From: an uncultured Lachnospiraceae bacterium
GTDB taxonomy: Bacteria; Bacillota_A; Clostridia; Lachnospirales; Lachnospiraceae
Length of the DNA stretch: 21,164 nt
NCBI GenBank assembly: GCA_947175285.1
Contig: CAMWMM010000025.1
Coordinates: 1-21,164 of the forward strand
Direction of reading: 5' to 3'
The notes below the pieces were generated by a model. It was not told the DNA's origin and did no database searches. It was given only the letters and a program-made list of their open reading frames with translations. Within the stretch, counting starts at the first letter, position 1; each line of letters begins with the position of its first letter. Position numbers and translations under genes: made by a program. Positions 21,148 through 21,164 of the stretch are shown here, one piece after another.

Positions 21148-21164
21148 AATTATAAGATATAGAC

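Noticed and set aside
1..21164. CRISPR array, tRNA or rRNA genes
   Set aside because: No regularly spaced short repeats, no cloverleaf or rRNA signature found on reading through both strands.

Overview
The window looks like a chromosomal stretch of a gut Clostridia, most likely Lachnospiraceae. The evidence is Firmicutes-type AGGAGG ribosome binding sites, TTG starts, sigma-A promoters, a monoderm Tad-pilus locus without a secretin, and accessory families common in that group (DUF4320, DUF4143 ATPases, DpnD/PcfM, DUF5688, YkgJ, Rpn nuclease). The taxon is inferred from family knowledge, not from a marker gene.

Layout. (1) 1-567 is the 3' end of an AT-rich TPR protein, followed by about 600 bases with no convincing gene. 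(2) 1139-10360 is a Tad-like (type IVc) pilus locus. It has a promoter, a structured leader RNA with a terminator, a frameshifted Flp-type pilin, prepilin peptidase, CpaB/SAF protein, CpaE-like ATPase, TadA ATPase, TadB, TadC, two pilin-like proteins (DUF4320 and a second one), a DUF6550-like surface protein and a 575-residue secreted protein. Terminators lie after the peptidase gene and before the secreted-protein gene, so the locus is probably read as one unit with step-down expression. (3) 10412-10788 is a cold-shock protein with an odd N-terminus plus a 30-residue membrane peptide. (4) 10800-12035 is an AT-rich module: an XRE regulator on the minus strand, a divergent promoter with a dyad, and three small plus-strand ORFs. 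(5) 12081-13418 is a second leader RNA followed by an unknown 248-residue protein and a DpnD/PcfM-like protein. (6) 13495-16283 holds two tandem AAA/DUF4143 ATPases. (7) 16315-21147 holds DUF5688, small unknowns, a YkgJ cysteine-cluster protein, a broken small gene inside an inverted repeat, a degenerate tyrosine-recombinase-like protein, two small ORFs and an Rpn-family nuclease.

The strongest observations are these. The pilin gene is out of frame because of a 13-nt-period direct repeat, and removing one unit restores a complete 71-residue pilin. The pilus leader (about 1174-1358) and the leader at about 12116-12245 share an RNA architecture: hairpin, 3-nt linker, GGG, AAATTCCTG-GNRA-CAGG, ACCAT, terminator. 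I cannot assign it to a named riboswitch class. A perfect 16-bp inverted repeat bounds 187 bp directly upstream of the recombinase-like gene, so that segment could be invertible. Further likely frameshifts near gene starts (A9 tract at 7993, gene at 18151, Rpn gene at 20069) mean either local decay, switching by slippage, or indel errors in the assembly. This has to be settled with reads.
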